DNA from: Ruegeria sp. THAF33
Lineage (GTDB): Bacteria; Pseudomonadota; Alphaproteobacteria; Rhodobacterales; Rhodobacteraceae
Direction of reading: 5' to 3'
NCBI RefSeq assembly: GCF_009363615.1
Contig: NZ_CP045384.1
Coordinates: forward strand, 494,501 to 558,500
DNA length: 64,000 bases
The notes beneath the pieces are model-generated. The model ran no database searches and was not told the DNA's origin. It was given only the letters and a program-made list of their open reading frames with translations. This document shows positions 18,904 to 27,879 of the stretch, piece after piece (the stretch's first letter is position 1; each line of letters opens with the position of its first letter). The position numbers were made by a program, and so were the translations under genes.

Positions 18904-19479
18904 TCAGCTGTTGCTGGCAACAGCGACGCTGCGATGCTCCGTCGGCATTTCACGCGGCGGGCGACCGATGACATCGCGCAAATCCTCCAGCTCGATGAAA
19001 TTGTCGGCCTGGCGGCGCAGTTCGTCCGAGATCATCGGCGGTTGGCTGCGAATGGTCGAAACCACCGATACGCGCACGCCCTGCCGTTGCAGGCTGGCGA
19101 TCAACGGGCGGAAATCCCCATCACCCGAGAACAGCACGATATGATCGACGCGCGGCGCCAGTTCCATGGCATCGACGGTAAGTTCGATATCCATATTTCC
19201 TTTGACTTTCCGACGCCCCATGCTGTCGGTGTATTCCTTGGCCGGTTTGGTGACCATGGTGAAGCCGTTGTAATGCAGCCAGTCAACCAATGGACGGATC
19301 GGCGAATACTCGTCGTTTTCCAGCAGCGCTGTATAGTAGAAGGCCCGAAGAAGCTTGCCGCGGCGCATGAATTCCTGCCGCAGAAGTTTGTAGTCAATGT
19401 CGAAACCGAGTGCTTTTGCCGCGGCATAAAGATTCGAGCCGTCGATGAACAGCGCTAGCCGTTCGTCTTTATAAAACAT
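18904..19479 (-). CDS. NYN-domain protein (LabA/DUF88 family)
   Basis: A 191-residue protein with a PIN-like NYN nuclease fold. D13 in LALFIDGSNLY, the acidic pair region in GNMDIELTVDAM and FSGDGDFRPLI place the conserved aspartates of the metal site. SVVSTIRSQPPMISDELRRQADNFIEL is the family C-terminus (positions about 138-165). Such proteins are thought to cut or bind RNA. A good AAGGGAA ribosome site precedes ATG 19479. It is divergent from folK and has its own terminator, so it is monocistronic. Confidence 0.88.
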   Translation of the reverse strand: MFYKDERLALFIDGSNLYAAAKALGFDIDYKLLRQEFMRRGKLLRAFYYTALLENDEYSPIRPLVDWLHYNGFTMVTKPAKEYTDSMGRRKVKGNMDIELTVDAMELAPRVDHIVLFSGDGDFRPLIASLQRQGVRVSVVSTIRSQPPMISDELRRQADNFIELEDLRDVIGRPPREMPTEHRSVAVASNS

Positions 19480-19520
19480 AAATGTTCCCTTCCGGTATAA
19501 TCCAGTGCGTGCCGCGTTAC

Positions 19521-19536
19521 GTGAGTGAGTGAGTGA
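19521..19536 (+). repeat. Four-fold GTGA tandem repeat
   Basis: Four perfect copies of GTGA lie in the 141-base divergent region between the NYN gene and folK, about 42-57 bases upstream of the NYN start. The copies are exact and in a spot where repeat-number change could alter the NYN promoter. Confidence 0.7.
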
Positions 19537-19620
19537 TAAAATGACGCGCTCTGGTACGCCTATAATTAGAACTTCTGTCGATTATCGCAAGTATGCAATG
19601 GGTCGAATGTAGGGTATCAC

Positions 19621-20190
19621 ATGAGCAAATCCATGCCAAATGCCGTTGTTGCGCTGGGCGCAAATCTCGATTTGAGAGGAAATGGTCCCGCTGTAACACT
19701 TCAGAACGCGCTTGACGCGTTATCGCGTCACGATATGGTGATTCGCTCCGTCAGTCGTTTTTTTTTCACCCCGTGCTTTCCCGCCGGGGCCGGCCCGGAC
19801 TATGTGAATGCCGCGGCGCTGATTGCAACCGAGAGGTCTCCTTCGCAGCTATTGCAGGTGCTGCACGAGGTGGAGCAGGAATTCGGGCGCGAACGGGTGC
19901 AGCGCTGGGGGATGCGGACGCTGGATCTGGATCTGGTCTGTTTCGAAGATCAGGTCCTGCCGGATCGCGCCACGTTTGATCGCTGGCGGACCCTGCCGAC
20001 CGACGCGCAAAGGCAAGAGGCACCGGATCAGTTGATCTTGCCGCATCCGCGCCTTCAGGATCGCGCCTTTGTCCTCGTGCCGATGGCCGATATCGTGCCC
20101 GACTGGCGCCATCCGGTTCTGGGTCGCACGGTCGGCGAGATGATCCAGACCCTTTCCGCGGCAGAGGTTGCGGCGGTTACGGCGTTGTGA
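19621..20190 (+). CDS. folK: 2-amino-4-hydroxy-6-hydroxymethyldihydropteridine diphosphokinase
   Basis: Pyrophosphokinase of folate synthesis. The 189-residue protein has the family's opening VVALGANLDLRG, the pterin-site segments SRFFFTPCFPAGAGPDYVNAA, and the diagnostic RWGMRTLDLDLVCFE, with the magnesium aspartates D-x-D. LPHPRLQDRAFVLVPMADI is the typical C-terminal motif. It is slightly longer than the E. coli enzyme because of an insert after FEDQ (about 110-135). It is followed by rpoZ, which has its own promoter. Confidence 0.95.
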   Translation: MSKSMPNAVVALGANLDLRGNGPAVTLQNALDALSRHDMVIRSVSRFFFTPCFPAGAGPDYVNAAALIATERSPSQLLQVLHEVEQEFGRERVQRWGMRTLDLDLVCFEDQVLPDRATFDRWRTLPTDAQRQEAPDQLILPHPRLQDRAFVLVPMADIVPDWRHPVLGRTVGEMIQTLSAAEVAAVTAL

Positions 20191-20215
20191 TCCGTGCAAA
20201 TGCAGCATTTCCTGC

Positions 20216-20244
20216 TTGTCAAGGCGCGGATTCGCGCTTAGATA
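20216..20244 (+). promoter_or_regulatory. Sigma-70-type promoter of rpoZ
   Basis: TTGTCA at 20216-20221 and TAGATA at 20239-20244 are separated by 17 bases, close to the housekeeping consensus. The predicted start near 20251 gives a leader of about 34 bases before the rpoZ ATG. Confidence 0.6.
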
Positions 20245-20284
20245 GACCCCTTCCTGACATGGATTCAGAAACGGAGAGCGCCCA

Positions 20285-20638
20285 ATGGCCCGCGTGACGG
20301 TTGAAGATTGCGTAGACAAGGTTCCAAACCGGTTCGAGCTGGTGATGCTCGCCGCCCATCGGGCGCGTGAGATTTCCGCCGGTGCAGCGATTACCGTTGA
20401 CCGCGACAACGACAAAAACCCTGTCGTGTCTCTGCGTGAGATCGCCGACGAAACCCAAAGCGCGGACGAACTGCGCGAGCGCCTGATCGAGGCCAACCAG
20501 ACCCAGATCGAGGTTGACGAGCCCGAAGAAGATCAGATGGCGCTGCTGATGGGTGCCGAAACGGACAAACCCGCCATGGACGACATGTCGGAAGAGAAGC
20601 TCCTGCGCGCTCTGATGGAGGCTCAAGGGCAGGGGTAA
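20285..20638 (+). CDS. rpoZ: RNA polymerase omega subunit
   Basis: Small RNA polymerase subunit that helps assemble beta-prime and takes part in the ppGpp response. The 117-residue protein begins [30 protein letters not shown] (first 30 residues), which is the omega signature, and has an acidic alphaproteobacterial C-terminal extension ([12 protein letters not shown]). The gene lies directly upstream of the ppGpp synthetase/hydrolase gene, the arrangement also known from spoT operons. Confidence 0.97.
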   Translation: MARVTVEDCVDKVPNRFELVMLAAHRAREISAGAAITVDRDNDKNPVVSLREIADETQSADELRERLIEANQTQIEVDEPEEDQMALLMGAETDKPAMDDMSEEKLLRALMEAQGQG

Positions 20639-20664
20639 GCCCTGAAGACGAAGGTGCGGACCGG

Positions 20665-22797
20665 ATGATTTCTGCTGACGATCTGATTGCGCTGGTCCGC
20701 AACTACAATCCCAAGACGAATGCTGACCGCATTGCGCTGGCCTATGAATTTGGCCAACAGATGCACGAAGGGCAGTTTCGCCATTCAGGCGAGCCCTATT
20801 TCTCGCACCCCGTTGCCGTTGCCGCCATCTTGACCGAACAGCGTCTGGATGATGCGACGATTATTACCGCCCTGCTGCATGACACGATCGAGGATACCAA
20901 AGCCAGCTATGGCAAGGTGGCCGATCTGTTCGGGGACGAGGTTGCCAAGCTGGTTGATGGCGTCACCAAGCTGACCAACCTGCAGCTGTCCAGCCGCGAG
21001 ACCAAGCAGGCTGAGAATTTTCGCAAGCTGTTCATGGCGATGTCCAAGGATTTGCGGGTCATTCTGGTCAAGCTGGCCGACCGTTTGCACAACATGCGCA
21101 CCATCAAGGCGATGCGCCCGGAAAAACAGGTGCAGAAAGCGCGCGAGACGATGGACATCTACGCGCCGCTGGCGGGCCGGATGGGGATGCAATGGATGCG
21201 GGAGGAGTTGGAAGACCTCGCTTTCCGCGTCCTGAACCCCGAAGGCCGCCAGTCGATCATCCGCCGCTTTATCACGCTGCAGCGCGAAACCGGGGATGTG
21301 ATTCACCGCATCACCGGCGACATGCGGCACGAGTTGGAAAAGGCCGAGATCGAGGCCGAGGTTTTTGGCCGCGCCAAGAAACCCTATTCGATCTGGCGCA
21401 AGATGCAGGAAAAGGATCAGGGCTTTTCGCGTCTGTCCGACATCTATGGCTTCCGCATCATCACCGGGTCCGAGGAAGATTGTTACCGTACCCTCGGCGC
21501 GATCCATCAGCGCTGGCGGGCTGTTCCGGGGCGGTTCAAGGACTATATCAGCCAGCCTAAGTCGAACGGCTATCGCTCGATCCATACTACTGTGTCAGGG
21601 CGTGACGGCAAACGGGTCGAAGTGCAAATCCGTACCCGCCAGATGCACGACGTGGCCGAAACCGGGGTCGCGGCGCATTGGTCCTATCGCGACGGTGTGC
21701 GCACCGAGAACCCGTTCGCCGTCGACCCGGCCAAATGGATTTCCAATCTGACCGAGCAGTTCGACAACGAGGAAGATCACGAAGACTTCCTCGAGGCCGT
21801 CAAGCTCGAGATGTATTCGGACCAGGTGTTCTGTTTCACCCCCAAGGGCGACGTGGTGAAGCTGCCGCGTGGCGCGACGCCGATCGATTTTGCCTATGCT
21901 ATTCACACCCGGATCGGTCATGCCTGTGTCGGGGCCAAGGTTGATGGTATCCGCGTTCCGCTTTGGACGCGGCTCAAAAATGGCCAGTCCGTGGACATCA
22001 TTACCGCCGATGGTCAGACGCCACAGGTCACGTGGCTGGAGATTGCAGTCACCGGCAAGGCCCGTACCGCCATTCGCCGCGCCCTGCGCGAAGTGGATCG
22101 GGAACGATTCATCAAGCTGGGCAAGGAACTTGCGCGTTCCGGGTTCGAGCATGTGGGCCGCAAGGCGACCGACAAGGCGCTGGATACCGCGGCAAAACAC
22201 CTGCGCCTGAAAGATCGGCACGAGCTGCTGGCCCGTCTTGGCAGTGCCGAACTGACTGCGCACGAGGTGGTTCAGGCCGTCTATCCCGAACTTGCCAAGG
22301 ACGACGGCGACGCCATTCCGTTGCGCCGTGCAGTGATTGGCCTTGAGCCGGGGCAGAAGTTCGACCGGGCCCCCTGCTGTCAGCCGCTGCCGGGGGAACG
22401 TATCGTCGGCATCACCTATCGGGGCAAGGGCGTGGTCGTGCATGCCATCGATTGCGACCGGCTTAGCGAGTTCGAAGGCGAACCTGACCGGTGGGTCGAT
22501 CTGCACTGGCACTCGGGCACGCACCCGGCCGTCTATGGCGCGACGCTGGATCTGACCATTGGCAACGATGCCGGGGTTCTGGGGCGTATTTGCACATTGA
22601 TCGGCGAGAAAAAGGCCAATATCTCGAACCTCGAGTTTGTCGATCGCAAACCGGATTTTTACCGCCTTCTGATCAATGTCGAACTGCGCGACCTTGAACA
22701 GCTTCATTCACTCATGCTGATGCTGGAGGCGGAAAGCGATGTTGCTGCGGTCGAACGGTATCGGGATCAGGTCAAAACTTCGGTTGCGGCTGGCTGA
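20665..22797 (+). CDS. rsh: Bifunctional (p)ppGpp synthetase/hydrolase, RelA/SpoT homologue
   Basis: Makes and degrades (p)ppGpp in the stringent response. The 710 residues hold, in order: the HD hydrolase domain with H48 (YFSHPVAVA) and HDTIED at 72-77, both intact; the synthetase domain about 235-345 (YGFRIITGSEEDCYRTLG, FKDYISQPKSNGYRSIHTTV); a TGS domain from about 385 (FCFTPKGDVVKLPRGAT); and a C-terminal ACT domain from about 623 (GNDAGVLGRICTLIGEKKANI in part). Since the hydrolase residues are complete it should be the single long Rsh enzyme of the cell. It follows rpoZ by 26 bases. Confidence 0.97.
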   Translation: MISADDLIALVRNYNPKTNADRIALAYEFGQQMHEGQFRHSGEPYFSHPVAVAAILTEQRLDDATIITALLHDTIEDTKASYGKVADLFGDEVAKLVDGVTKLTNLQLSSRETKQAENFRKLFMAMSKDLRVILVKLADRLHNMRTIKAMRPEKQVQKARETMDIYAPLAGRMGMQWMREELEDLAFRVLNPEGRQSIIRRFITLQRETGDVIHRITGDMRHELEKAEIEAEVFGRAKKPYSIWRKMQEKDQGFSRLSDIYGFRIITGSEEDCYRTLGAIHQRWRAVPGRFKDYISQPKSNGYRSIHTTVSGRDGKRVEVQIRTRQMHDVAETGVAAHWSYRDGVRTENPFAVDPAKWISNLTEQFDNEEDHEDFLEAVKLEMYSDQVFCFTPKGDVVKLPRGATPIDFAYAIHTRIGHACVGAKVDGIRVPLWTRLKNGQSVDIITADGQTPQVTWLEIAVTGKARTAIRRALREVDRERFIKLGKELARSGFEHVGRKATDKALDTAAKHLRLKDRHELLARLGSAELTAHEVVQAVYPELAKDDGDAIPLRRAVIGLEPGQKFDRAPCCQPLPGERIVGITYRGKGVVVHAIDCDRLSEFEGEPDRWVDLHWHSGTHPAVYGATLDLTIGNDAGVLGRICTLIGEKKANISNLEFVDRKPDFYRLLINVELRDLEQLHSLMLMLEAESDVAAVERYRDQVKTSVAAG

Positions 22798-22813
22798 GAA
22801 GGGGTGATCACGG

Positions 22814-23512
22814 GTGGTATTCAAGCGCCGAGACCGACGCTCTCCAGTCCAGATCGCATCGGATTTCGTCTATCCGCGTGGCGGATGGACCCGCGCCTTC
22901 CATTACGTGAAACACCGCGTCCGGCGCTTGCCGGATACCCCTGACCGGATCGCGCGCGGCATCGGGGCAGGGGTGTTTGCCGCCTTTACGCCGTTTTACG
23001 GGTTGCATTTTCTTGTCGCCGCCATCGGTGCCCGGCTGATCAAGGGAAACATTCTGGCCGCGCTCAGCGGCACGTTTTTCGGCAACCCGCTCACTTATGT
23101 TCCGATCGGGGTGATCTGTCTTCAGACCGGGCATTTCCTGCTGGGTACCGAATACGAAGAAGGCGACACACAAGGGCTGATGGGCAAATTCGCCAGCGCC
23201 ATAGGGGATCTCAAGAACAATTTTCTGGCGTTGTTTACGGATCGCGTGGCCGACTGGCACGGGCTGTCGCAGTTCTACGATGACGTCTTCTATCCCTACA
23301 TGATCGGTGGGATCATTCCGGGCGTCGTTGCGGGGGTGATCTGCTATTACCTCAGCCTGCCGCTGATCCTGACGTATCAGCAGCGCCGCCGCGCCAGGAT
23401 CAAGGCGAAGTTCGAGGAAATCAAGCGTTTGGCCGAAGATTCGGCTGCCGTTTCTTCGGCAGAGCCTCTAGGCTCGGGCAAGAACATGCAAAAGGAATCG
23501 AGTGATGTCTGA
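22814..23512 (+). CDS. DUF2062 membrane protein
   Basis: A 232-residue protein starting at GTG 22814 with AAGGGG nine bases upstream. After a basic N-terminus (VFKRRDRRSP) come the family features: RLPDTPDRIARGIGAGVFAAFTPFYG (about 36-60, quoted in parts), a helix with ALSGTFFGNPLTYVPIG, and a last pair of helices ending in YLSLPLILTYQQRRR. DUF2062 proteins are membrane proteins of unknown function. The end overlaps pdxJ by 8 bases. Confidence 0.88.
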   Translation: MVFKRRDRRSPVQIASDFVYPRGGWTRAFHYVKHRVRRLPDTPDRIARGIGAGVFAAFTPFYGLHFLVAAIGARLIKGNILAALSGTFFGNPLTYVPIGVICLQTGHFLLGTEYEEGDTQGLMGKFASAIGDLKNNFLALFTDRVADWHGLSQFYDDVFYPYMIGGIIPGVVAGVICYYLSLPLILTYQQRRRARIKAKFEEIKRLAEDSAAVSSAEPLGSGKNMQKESSDV

Positions 23513-24251
23513 GAACCATCTGCGTCTGGGTGTGAACATCGATCACGTGGCCACCGTGCGCAATGCGCGGGGTGGGGATTATCCAGATCCGTTGCGCGCT
23601 GCCAAACTGGCGGAAGAAGCGGGGGCGGATGGCATCACCGCGCACCTGCGCGAAGATCGGCGCCATATATCGGACGTCGATATCGACGGGCTGATGGAGG
23701 TTCTGTCGGTGCCGCTGAATTTTGAGATGGCCGCAACGCCCGAGATGCAGAAGATCGCCCTGCGCCACAAACCGCACGCGGTCTGCATCGTGCCCGAAAA
23801 GCGCGAAGAGCGCACCACCGAAGGCGGGCTTGAAGTCGCGCGCGAGGAAAACAAGCTGGCGCATTTCATCGCGCCTCTGCGTGAGGCTGGCTGCCGCGTG
23901 TCGATCTTCATTGCCGCCGATCAGCGTCAGATCGAAGCTGCGCATCGCATCGGTGCCGAAGTGATCGAGCTGCACACCGGCGCCTATTGCGACGCCCATG
24001 CCGAAGGTCGCATGGAAGATGTCGAACGCGAGCTTGAGTCGCTGCGCCAGATGTCCACCTTCGCCCATTCGCTGGGGCTCGAGGTTCATGCGGGCCATGG
24101 CCTGACCTATGACACCGTAAAACCGGTTGCCGCCTTCCCAGAAGTCAAAGAGCTGAATATCGGTCATTTCCTGATTGGCGAGGCGATTTTTCTGGGCCTG
24201 ACCCCGGCCATTCAGGAAATGCGTCGCCTGATGGACGAGGCGCGCGCGTGA
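23505..24251 (+). CDS. pdxJ: Pyridoxine 5'-phosphate synthase
   Basis: Condenses 3-amino-2-oxopropyl phosphate with deoxyxylulose 5-phosphate to give vitamin B6 phosphate. The 248-residue TIM barrel has LGVNIDHVATVRNARGG at the start, ITAHLREDRRHI, FEMAATPEMQ, VPEKREERTTEGGLEV, ELHTGAYCDAH and AGHGLTYDTV, all typical. ATG 23505 is preferred over GTG 23502 because AAGGA is about 8 bases upstream. It overlaps DUF2062 at its start and the LysE gene at its end (GTGA). Confidence 0.97.
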   Translation: MSENHLRLGVNIDHVATVRNARGGDYPDPLRAAKLAEEAGADGITAHLREDRRHISDVDIDGLMEVLSVPLNFEMAATPEMQKIALRHKPHAVCIVPEKREERTTEGGLEVAREENKLAHFIAPLREAGCRVSIFIAADQRQIEAAHRIGAEVIELHTGAYCDAHAEGRMEDVERELESLRQMSTFAHSLGLEVHAGHGLTYDTVKPVAAFPEVKELNIGHFLIGEAIFLGLTPAIQEMRRLMDEARA

Positions 24252-24871
24252 TCACGCCCGGCTTTGTCGCCATCTGGCTGGCCTGGCTGATGGCGGGCGG
24301 CTCTCCGGGGCCTGCCACGATGGGCATTGCCGGAACCGCCATGAACGAAGGCCGCCGCGCCGGTCTGGTCTTTGCGCTGGGCATCTGTGCCGGGTCCGCC
24401 GCCTGGGGCATTGCCGCAGCGCTTGGCTTGTCGGCGATCATGCTGGCCAATGTCTGGGTTTTCGAGGTGATCCGCTATATCGGCGTGGCCTATCTGGGTT
24501 GGCTGGCCCTCAAGGCCCTGCGCCGCGCGATGACAGCGGATGAGGTCGCTTTGGGCAAACCGGCCACAGGTTCGCTGCCGACGATCTTCGCCAAAGGTGC
24601 CGCCATCCACCTGACGAACCCCAAGGCGATCCTCAGCTGGGGCTCGATCTATGCCATCGTCGCGCCCAATGATGCCAGCCTGTCGATGCTGCTGGGCTAT
24701 TTCGCCATGCTCTATGCTGGATCGTTGATGATCTTTATCGGCTATGCGTTTCTGTTTTCATCCGAGCGCATGGTCCGAACCTACCGCCGCGCCCGCCGCT
24801 GGTTCGATTTCGCCTTTGCCGGGTTCTTCGGGGTGGCGAGTTACAAGATTTTGACAGTGCGGTTGTCGTGA
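24248..24871 (+). CDS. LysE/RhtB-family amino acid exporter
   Basis: A 207-residue inner-membrane protein with six hydrophobic helices. SPGPATMGIAGTAMNEGRRAG (about 18-38, quoted 20 or fewer at a time elsewhere) is the conserved N-terminal motif with the SPGP turn, and IRYIGVAYLGWLALKALR plus HLTNPKAILSWGS are further family marks. The exported compound is not predictable. GTG 24248 overlaps the pdxJ stop, so it is coupled to pdxJ. Confidence 0.9.
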   Translation: MITPGFVAIWLAWLMAGGSPGPATMGIAGTAMNEGRRAGLVFALGICAGSAAWGIAAALGLSAIMLANVWVFEVIRYIGVAYLGWLALKALRRAMTADEVALGKPATGSLPTIFAKGAAIHLTNPKAILSWGSIYAIVAPNDASLSMLLGYFAMLYAGSLMIFIGYAFLFSSERMVRTYRRARRWFDFAFAGFFGVASYKILTVRLS

Positions 24872-25341
24872 TGAAACTTTGGACACCCGAACAGAAAACC
24901 TTGTTTTTTAACCGGGTTGGATACGTGGCGTTGTTCATGATTTTTCTTGTGTCGTCGGGAGGTTCAGGCTTTGCCGAAGAAAAACTGGGCCTGAAAGGTG
25001 TTTTTTTCTTTCCGCTCGATGCCTTGGTATTCCCCGTTATTATGGCGTCGTTGGTCCAAACTCTTCTATGGTCTAAGCGGCTTACTCAAGCGAATCCAAA
25101 CGCTACGCTATGGTACAACGCCACTTACATGGTTGGTCTGTCATTGTCGGTTTTTTGGGCTGCTCAAATCTCAGTATTGGTTTACGGATTTGGGCATTGG
25201 CATAGAATTGACTTCTGGGACCTGATCCTGAGAAACGTCTTTTTACTTTTCTGGGCAGGGGTTGCCACAGCTATTTGTCGTGCTGTGTTGGGACAAGCTA
25301 TGCAAACAAAGCAAACGCTTTTTGGCGAAAAAAGAAACTGA
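24871..25341 (+). CDS. Unknown membrane protein, AT-rich gene
   Basis: A 156-residue protein with about four hydrophobic helices ([53 protein letters not shown] and [18 protein letters not shown]). The start may be ATG 24871 or GTG 24868, the latter overlapping the LysE stop. I recognise no family. Its base composition is close to 48 % GC over the line I counted, well under its neighbours, and uses codons such as TTA and AAT that are rare around it. This suggests recent acquisition, although it sits neatly between coupled core genes and only 4 bases before acpS. Confidence 0.65.
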   Translation: MKLWTPEQKTLFFNRVGYVALFMIFLVSSGGSGFAEEKLGLKGVFFFPLDALVFPVIMASLVQTLLWSKRLTQANPNATLWYNATYMVGLSLSVFWAAQISVLVYGFGHWHRIDFWDLILRNVFLLFWAGVATAICRAVLGQAMQTKQTLFGEKRN

Positions 25342-25345
25342 GAAA

Positions 25346-25765
25346 ATGATCCTCGGCATCGGCACAGACCTCGCAAACATCGACCGCATCCAGGGCACGC
25401 TCGACCGGTTCGGCGACCGCTTCCGCAATCGTGTCTTCACCGACACCGAACAGCGCAAGGCCGAACGCCGTGCCGATACGGCCGGAACCTATGCCAAGCG
25501 CTGGGCCGCGAAAGAGGCGTGTTCCAAGGCGCTGGGCACCGGTCTGCGCATGGGCATCGCGTGGAAGGATATGGCCGTCACCAATCTGCGCACCGGCCAA
25601 CCGGTGATGCACGTGACCGGCTGGGCCGCCGAGCGCCTCAGGGAAATGACCCCCGACGGGCACGAGGCGATCATCCACGTCACCCTGACCGATGATCACC
25701 CCTGGGCGCAGGCTTTTGTGGTGATCGAGGCGCGTCCGGTTCAAGATCAGGCCGCGCAGCCTTGA
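25346..25765 (+). CDS. acpS: Holo-[acyl-carrier-protein] synthase
   Basis: Transfers 4'-phosphopantetheine from CoA to acyl carrier protein. The 139-residue protein from ATG 25346 shows [12 protein letters not shown] (magnesium aspartate D8), [12 protein letters not shown] and [16 protein letters not shown], the classical AcpS motifs. The longer upstream open frame is not used because it has no family match. It lies upstream of lepB, as in many alphaproteobacteria. Confidence 0.96.
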   Translation: MILGIGTDLANIDRIQGTLDRFGDRFRNRVFTDTEQRKAERRADTAGTYAKRWAAKEACSKALGTGLRMGIAWKDMAVTNLRTGQPVMHVTGWAAERLREMTPDGHEAIIHVTLTDDHPWAQAFVVIEARPVQDQAAQP

Positions 25766-25825
25766 CTTGCCCCCATCCCCCCCGCATGTAGCAGCGAAGC
25801 CAAGCAAAGAACTGGAGCGAGCAGA

Positions 25826-26665
25826 ATGGCCGAGGACGCCAAAACCGGAAATCCCGTCTGGGAGACGATCAAGACCATCGTCTACGCGCTGCTGATTGCC
25901 GGCGTGTTCCGCACCCTCTTCTTTCAACCGTTCTGGATCCCCTCGGGCTCGATGAAGCAGACGCTGCTGATCGGTGATTTCCTCTTCGTCAACAAGATGG
26001 CCTATGGCTATTCCTACGCATCCTGCCCCAGCCTGATCATCCCCAGCGTCGGCCTGAACGTGGATGCCGAAGATATCTGTGGCTGGATGCAGGGCGAAGA
26101 CAATACCCGTATCTGGGGCGGTGATCCCGAACGTGGCGATGTCATCGTCTTTCGCCATCCGGTCACCGGACGTGATTATATCAAGCGCCTGATTGGGTTG
26201 CCGGGCGACCGGATCCAGGTCCGCAATGGCCAGATCATCCTCAATGGCACTCCGGTTCCTCAGCAGCCCGACGGCGTGTTTACCGAAATTGCCGAACCGC
26301 AAGGCCCGCAGCGCCTGCGCCCCCGCTGTGAAAACGGCCCTGTTGGAATAGGCGGCACCTGTGAAAAGTCGCGCCTGATCGAAACCCTGCCCAACGGTGT
26401 GTCTTATGACGTGTTGAACATCGGCAACCAGGCATCGGACAATACCGGCATCTATACCGTGCCCGAGGGCCATTATTTCTTCATGGGTGACAACCGTGAC
26501 AATTCCAGCGACAGCCGTCTGCCGCAATCTGCCGGTGGTGTCGGATACGTGCCTTACGAAAACCTGATCGGTCGTGCCGACCGGATCATGTTCTCGTCCG
26601 CAGGTCGTTCGATGCTGTTCTTCTGGACATGGCGCAGTGATCGGTTCTTCAAGGCGGTCAATTGA
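25826..26665 (+). CDS. lepB: Signal peptidase I
   Basis: Membrane-bound Ser/Lys protease that removes signal peptides from exported proteins. A membrane helix covers residues about 15-32. The catalytic serine is S42 in [10 protein letters not shown] and the lysine is K120 in [14 protein letters not shown]. Box E is [11 protein letters not shown] (about 213-223). An insert with cysteines (SCPSL, DICGW) lies between the first boxes, as in other Rhodobacteraceae. The 279-residue length is normal. Its stop overlaps the TTG start of rnc. Confidence 0.97.
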   Translation: MAEDAKTGNPVWETIKTIVYALLIAGVFRTLFFQPFWIPSGSMKQTLLIGDFLFVNKMAYGYSYASCPSLIIPSVGLNVDAEDICGWMQGEDNTRIWGGDPERGDVIVFRHPVTGRDYIKRLIGLPGDRIQVRNGQIILNGTPVPQQPDGVFTEIAEPQGPQRLRPRCENGPVGIGGTCEKSRLIETLPNGVSYDVLNIGNQASDNTGIYTVPEGHYFFMGDNRDNSSDSRLPQSAGGVGYVPYENLIGRADRIMFSSAGRSMLFFWTWRSDRFFKAVN

Positions 26666-27354
26666 AGCTCTCGGCTGAAATAAAGGCGTTCCAGCGGCGA
26701 TTGGGGTATGAGTTCAAAAACCCCGAACTGCTGGTGCGCGCGCTGACCCATGGCTCGGTGTCTTCGTCCACCCGACCCGACAATCAGCGGCTGGAGTTTC
26801 TGGGAGACCGCGTTCTGGGCCTGGTCATGGCCACTGCGCTGCTTGAGGCCGACAAAAAGGCGTCCGAGGGTCAGTTGGCCCCACGGTTCAATGCACTGGT
26901 CCGCAAAGAGGCTTGCGCTGATGTAGCCCGTCAGATTGATCTGGGCGCGGTGTTGAAACTCGGCCGGTCCGAGATGCTGTCCGGTGGCCGTCGCAAGCAA
27001 GCGCTGCTGGGCGACGCGATGGAGGCCGTGATCGCCGCCATCTATCGGGATGCCGGGTTCGAGGCTGCCCGCGATGTCATTCTGGCGCTTTGGGGGGACC
27101 GCATCCACAAGGTCGAGGCAGATGCGCGTGACGCCAAGACCTCTTTGCAGGAATGGGCGCAGGCGCGTGGGCAAAAGCCGCCCTCATACGTCGAGGTTAA
27201 ACGCAGTGGCCCGGACCACGCCCCGATCTTCACCATTGCGGCCCGCCTTCAGGACGGCACCGAGGCGCAAGCCACTGCAGGATCCAAACGTCAGGCCGAA
27301 CAGGCGGCGGCGAAAGCTCTGCTGGAACAGCTCAGCCCGGCCGGGTCTTCCTAG
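26662..27354 (+). CDS. rnc: Ribonuclease III
   Basis: Double-strand-specific RNase that processes rRNA and mRNA. TTG 26662 is the start, inside the lepB stop (TTGA). The nuclease signature [12 protein letters not shown] is at 41-52 with E45 and D49; the second acidic motif is [13 protein letters not shown] dsRNA-binding domain covers about 150-225, ending with [20 protein letters not shown]. The 230-residue length is normal. In related genomes era follows directly; here two other genes lie between. Confidence 0.96.
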   Translation: MKLSAEIKAFQRRLGYEFKNPELLVRALTHGSVSSSTRPDNQRLEFLGDRVLGLVMATALLEADKKASEGQLAPRFNALVRKEACADVARQIDLGAVLKLGRSEMLSGGRRKQALLGDAMEAVIAAIYRDAGFEAARDVILALWGDRIHKVEADARDAKTSLQEWAQARGQKPPSYVEVKRSGPDHAPIFTIAARLQDGTEAQATAGSKRQAEQAAAKALLEQLSPAGSS

Positions 27355-27358
27355 GTAC

Positions 27359-27877
27359 ATGCGGCTCAGACCAGCCCGGAAATCGGACGCCGCCAGCCTG
27401 GCGGCGCTGTCGATCGAAGTCTGGATCAGCACCTATCTGCGCCATGGCGTGAGCGCCTTCTTCGCCGAGTTTGCACTGTCCGAGTTCACCACTGCACGGT
27501 TCGAAGCGCTGCTTGAAGAAGGCAAGGACCTTCTGATTGTTTCGGAAAACCGCGATGGCATAGATGGGTACATTCGGTTGGCAGAGGGCCGTCCTGCCCC
27601 GATCGACGGGCTGTCCGATCTTGAGATCGTGACCTTTTACGTGCAGCCGCGTCACCACGGAAAGGGCATCGGGTCAGCTTTGTTGCAGGTGGCCATCGAC
27701 CATTGCCGCAACAAAGACCGCACCGAAATTTGGCTGACGACCAATTCCGAAAACGCTCCGGCCATCGATTTCTACCTGTCCAAAGGCTTCCGTCAGGTCG
27801 GCGTCACGGATTTCCGTATCGCGGACCAAGCCTATCCGAACCACGTTCTGGCGTTGAACCTGCCACCACTGGGCTAG
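27359..27877 (+). CDS. GNAT-family N-acetyltransferase
   Basis: A 172-residue acetyltransferase from ATG 27359, 4 bases after rnc. MRLRPARKSDAASLAALS is the usual first strand-helix, and the acetyl-CoA loop is VQPRHHGKGIGSALLQ (about 99-114; motif Q/RxxGxG/A). The end NAPAIDFYLSKGFRQVG is the typical C-terminal motif. The acceptor may be a small molecule or a protein N-terminus; the sequence does not tell. It is the last gene before a strand switch to the multicopper oxidase. Confidence 0.88.
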   Translation: MRLRPARKSDAASLAALSIEVWISTYLRHGVSAFFAEFALSEFTTARFEALLEEGKDLLIVSENRDGIDGYIRLAEGRPAPIDGLSDLEIVTFYVQPRHHGKGIGSALLQVAIDHCRNKDRTEIWLTTNSENAPAIDFYLSKGFRQVGVTDFRIADQAYPNHVLALNLPPLG

Positions 27878-27879
27878 TG

